Assembly: GCA_016200385.1 (NCBI GenBank)
Contig: JACQEV010000001.1
Location: 1 to 9,172 of the forward strand
Origin: Candidatus Methylomirabilota bacterium
Lineage (GTDB): Bacteria; Methylomirabilota; Methylomirabilia; Methylomirabilales; Methylomirabilaceae
DNA length: 9,172 nucleotides
Reading direction: 5' to 3'
Both the position numbers and the translations under genes were made by a program. Under the pieces are notes generated by a model. The model saw nothing but the letters and a program-made list of their open reading frames with translations. It made no database searches and was not told the origin of the DNA. Positions 6,644-9,172 of the stretch are shown here, piece by piece. Within the stretch, counting starts at the first letter, position 1. Each line of letters starts with the position of its first letter.

Positions 6644-6662
6644 TGATGATGAAGGTCCGGCG

Positions 6663-9172
6663 ATGATCACCAAGCTGATCGAATACTCTCTCAAGAACCG
6701 ATTCGTGGTCGTCATCCTCGCGGCCCTGGTTGCAGGCTGGGGAATTTGGGCCCTGCGACGGACCCCGATCGACGCTATCCCCGACCTCAGCGAGAACCAG
6801 GTCATCGTCTTCACAGACTGGCCTGGCCGAAGCCCCCAGGAGGTGGAGGACCAGATCACTTACCCGCTGACGGTCAACCTGCAAGGCCTGGCCGGGGTCA
6901 GGACGATCCGTTCCTCCTCGGCCTTCGGCTTTTCCATGATCAACATCATCTTCCATGATCGGATCGACCTCTACTTTGCCCGGACACGGACCCTGGAACG
7001 GTTGAGCCTGGCATCCAGCTTCCTCCCCAAGGGGGTCACCCCGACGCTCGGCCCAGACGCCACTGGTGTTGGCCAAGTCTTCTGGTACACCGTCGAGGGC
7101 GACGGGTATGACCTCGGGCGACTTCGCTCCATCCAAGACTGGTTTGTGCGCTATCAGCTCAACTCAGTGCCCGGCGTGGCCGAGGTGGCCAGTGTCGGAG
7201 GATTCGTGAGGCAATACCAGATCGATGTGAACCCTCACAAGCTGGCCGCCTACAACGTCAGCGTTCGCCAGGTCTACGACGCCGTCATGCGCAGCAACAA
7301 CAACGTGGGCGGCAAGGTCATCGAACAGAACGGCGGCGAGATCGCCGTCCGCGGGCTCGGCCTCATCGAATCGGTGAGCGACATCGAGAATATCGTGCTC
7401 GCCTCTGCCGCAGGCATCCCGATCTTTATCAAGAACGTCGCCAGCGTCCAACTCGGCCCCGACTTCCGTCGCGGCGTCCTGGACAAGGATGGCCAGGAAG
7501 CGGTGGGCGGGGTCGTCATTGTTCGACAGGGAGAAAGCACCCTCGACGTCATCGAACGAGTGAAGCTGAAGATCGAGGAGATCGGCCCCGGGCTCCCAAA
7601 GGGGGTGCGGATCATACCATTCTACGACCGGACCGGTCTGATCCGGGACGCCGAGCGAACGCTCCGTCGGGCCTTGATCGAGGAGGCTATCCTGGTCACC
7701 CTTGTCAATATCGTCTTTCTGCTCCATCCTGGAAGCATCTTCGTGGTCACCGCTCCCCTGCCCCTGGCGATCCTCATCTCGTTTCTGTTCATGTACTACC
7801 TGGGGATCTCCTTGAACATCATGTCGCTGGGGGGCATCGCCATCGCCATTGGCGTCCTGGTGGATGCCGGCATTGTGGTGACCGAGAATATCTTCCGCAG
7901 GCTTAGCGAGCGACACGGGGAGGTACGCGAGCGCGAGGCTATCCTGCAAACAATCCTTGACGCGGCGAAGATGGTCGGTCGGCCGATCTTCTTTTCTATG
8001 GTGATCATCACGCTCGCCTTCGTTCCCGTCTTCGCCCTGACGGGCCGAGAAGGAAAACTCTTCCACCCACTCGCCTTCACCAAGACCTTCGCCATGGTCG
8101 GCGCAAGCCTCCTGTCGATTACCCTGGTTCCGGTCCTCTGCTCTTTCTTCCTCCGTGGCCGGCTGCGCCCCGAGGAGGAGAACCGCCTCATGCGCCTCAT
8201 GATCCGCATCTACGAGCCGGCGCTGCGCTGGGCGCTCCGCCACCGGAAGGCAACGGTGGGGCTGGCGACCACCGTGACCCTGGCTGGCTTCGCAATGGTT
8301 CCCCTCCTGGGCTCCGAGTTCATGCCGCCGCTCGATGAAGGGAGCATCATGTACATGCCCATCATGGCCCCCAACATTTCATTGACCCAGGCCCAGGAAA
8401 TCTTGAGGAAAACCGATACGATGTTGAAGCGATTCCCCGAAGTCGCGATGGTCGCCGGCAAAGTCGGACGGGCCGAGACCGCCACTGACCCCGCCCCGGT
8501 CAACATGATTGAGACCATCGTCACCCTCAAGCCCAAGCGCGCGTGGCGAAAAGGGATGGCCAAGGAGGACTTAATCAACGAGATGGACACGGCTCTGCGG
8601 ATTCCAGGGGTGAGCAACATCTGGACGCAACCAATCATCAACCGGATCGACATGCTCTCCACCGGGATTCGAACGCCGGTCGGCGTGAAGATCTTCGGGA
8701 GCGACCTCCGGCTGCTGGAGCAGAAGGCCAAAGAGATCGAGACGGTGCTCCGCGCGGTTCCGGGGGCGGCCGATCTGTATGCCGAGAAGATCCTCGGCGC
8801 CCCGTATCTGGAACTGCCCATCAAGCGGGCCGAGGCAGCGCGCTACGGGATCAGCATCGGCGATGTCCAGGATATCGTTGAAACGGCGATCGGCGGGGAG
8901 AACATCACCACCACGATCGAAGGGCGGCAACGTTTTCCCATTCGGGTCCGCTACGCCAGAGAGCTACGGGACAACATCGACGCCATGAAGCGGATCCTCG
9001 TGATGGCCCCCGGCGGCGCCCAGATTCCGCTGGCCCAGCTTCTGGAGCCTCGGATCGCCATGGGCCCCGCGATGATCTCCAGCGAGAACGGGCTCCTCCA
9101 GGCCACGGTGTTGTTGAACGTCAGGGGGAGGGATCTTGGCGGTTTCGTTGAGGAGGCGAAACGGGTCGTCGC
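6663..9172 (+). CDS. cusA: CusA-type copper/silver RND efflux pump (3' end outside window)
   Basis: This is the proton-driven inner-membrane pump of the tripartite exporter; 836 complete codons are visible of about 1040 expected. ATG 6663 follows GAAGGT (6651-6656) by six bases, and the N-terminus [14 protein letters not shown] is typical. Helix one is 13-31; the porter region (PN1, PN2) runs to about 335; helices two to six lie at about 340-497 with [20 protein letters not shown] (390-409), whose D401 matches the CusA proton-relay aspartate D405; helix seven is 531-549; and the PC1/PC2 loop runs from 550 to the edge. The Cu(I)/Ag(I)-binding triad of E. coli CusA (M573, M623, M672) is conserved as M565, M615 and M664 at a constant offset of eight, with contexts YMP, NMIET and RIDMLSTG. 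Several helper methionines of the relay are replaced, for example M501 by C493. The last five membrane helices lie outside. Frame is open throughout, unlike the first pump. Confidence 0.95.
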   Translation, partial: MITKLIEYSLKNRFVVVILAALVAGWGIWALRRTPIDAIPDLSENQVIVFTDWPGRSPQEVEDQITYPLTVNLQGLAGVRTIRSSSAFGFSMINIIFHDRIDLYFARTRTLERLSLASSFLPKGVTPTLGPDATGVGQVFWYTVEGDGYDLGRLRSIQDWFVRYQLNSVPGVAEVASVGGFVRQYQIDVNPHKLAAYNVSVRQVYDAVMRSNNNVGGKVIEQNGGEIAVRGLGLIESVSDIENIVLASAAGIPIFIKNVASVQLGPDFRRGVLDKDGQEAVGGVVIVRQGESTLDVIERVKLKIEEIGPGLPKGVRIIPFYDRTGLIRDAERTLRRALIEEAILVTLVNIVFLLHPGSIFVVTAPLPLAILISFLFMYYLGISLNIMSLGGIAIAIGVLVDAGIVVTENIFRRLSERHGEVREREAILQTILDAAKMVGRPIFFSMVIITLAFVPVFALTGREGKLFHPLAFTKTFAMVGASLLSITLVPVLCSFFLRGRLRPEEENRLMRLMIRIYEPALRWALRHRKATVGLATTVTLAGFAMVPLLGSEFMPPLDEGSIMYMPIMAPNISLTQAQEILRKTDTMLKRFPEVAMVAGKVGRAETATDPAPVNMIETIVTLKPKRAWRKGMAKEDLINEMDTALRIPGVSNIWTQPIINRIDMLSTGIRTPVGVKIFGSDLRLLEQKAKEIETVLRAVPGAADLYAEKILGAPYLELPIKRAEAARYGISIGDVQDIVETAIGGENITTTIEGRQRFPIRVRYARELRDNIDAMKRILVMAPGGAQIPLAQLLEPRIAMGPAMISSENGLLQATVLLNVRGRDLGGFVEEAKRVV

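Noticed and set aside
7164..8243. 359-residue open frame on the minus strand inside the second pump
   Set aside because: Same pattern: antisense shadow of cusA with D/H/E-rich low-information sequence and no ribosome site.

Overview
The window comes from a Gram-negative bacterium of fairly high GC content (about 60% by eye). All real genes lie on the + strand and belong to tripartite RND-type metal efflux: an outer-membrane channel, a periplasmic adaptor and an inner-membrane proton-driven pump, which requires a double membrane. The taxon cannot be fixed from the sequence. The gene style fits environmental phyla such as NC10 or Nitrospirota, but that is only an impression.

Layout. (1) Positions 1-2904 hold a heavy-metal RND pump gene, cut at its 5' end by the window edge and broken near position 1622. 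Reading the two halves needs a change of frame, and about 54 codons of the first periplasmic (PC1) region are absent compared with the intact pump further on. It is probably a pseudogene or a fragment pair. (2) Positions 2905-3144 are a gene-free spacer ending in a good sigma70-like promoter (TTGACA, 17 bp, TGtTAGGGT). (3) Positions 3145-3444 encode a 99-residue exported or membrane-anchored protein rich in Met and Cys that I do not recognise. (4) Positions 3445-3678 are a 234-base non-coding leader with several inverted repeats and a 13-base direct repeat. One inverted repeat would cover the Shine-Dalgarno site of the next gene. (5) Positions 3679-9172 hold a closely packed cusC-cusB-cusA-like set: TolC-family channel, adaptor with a Met-rich C-terminal YtkA-like domain, and a CusA-type pump that runs off the window after 836 complete codons.

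How it works together. The second pump keeps the three periplasmic methionines that bind Cu(I)/Ag(I) in E. coli CusA (here M565, M615, M664), so the intact set is most likely a copper/silver exporter. The small Met/Cys-rich protein is first in the apparent transcription unit and may be a metal-binding accessory in place of CusF, which is not seen. The first pump lacks two of those methionines and belongs to a different subclass, so it was probably not a copper pump. No regulator, mobile element, tRNA, rRNA or CRISPR is visible.
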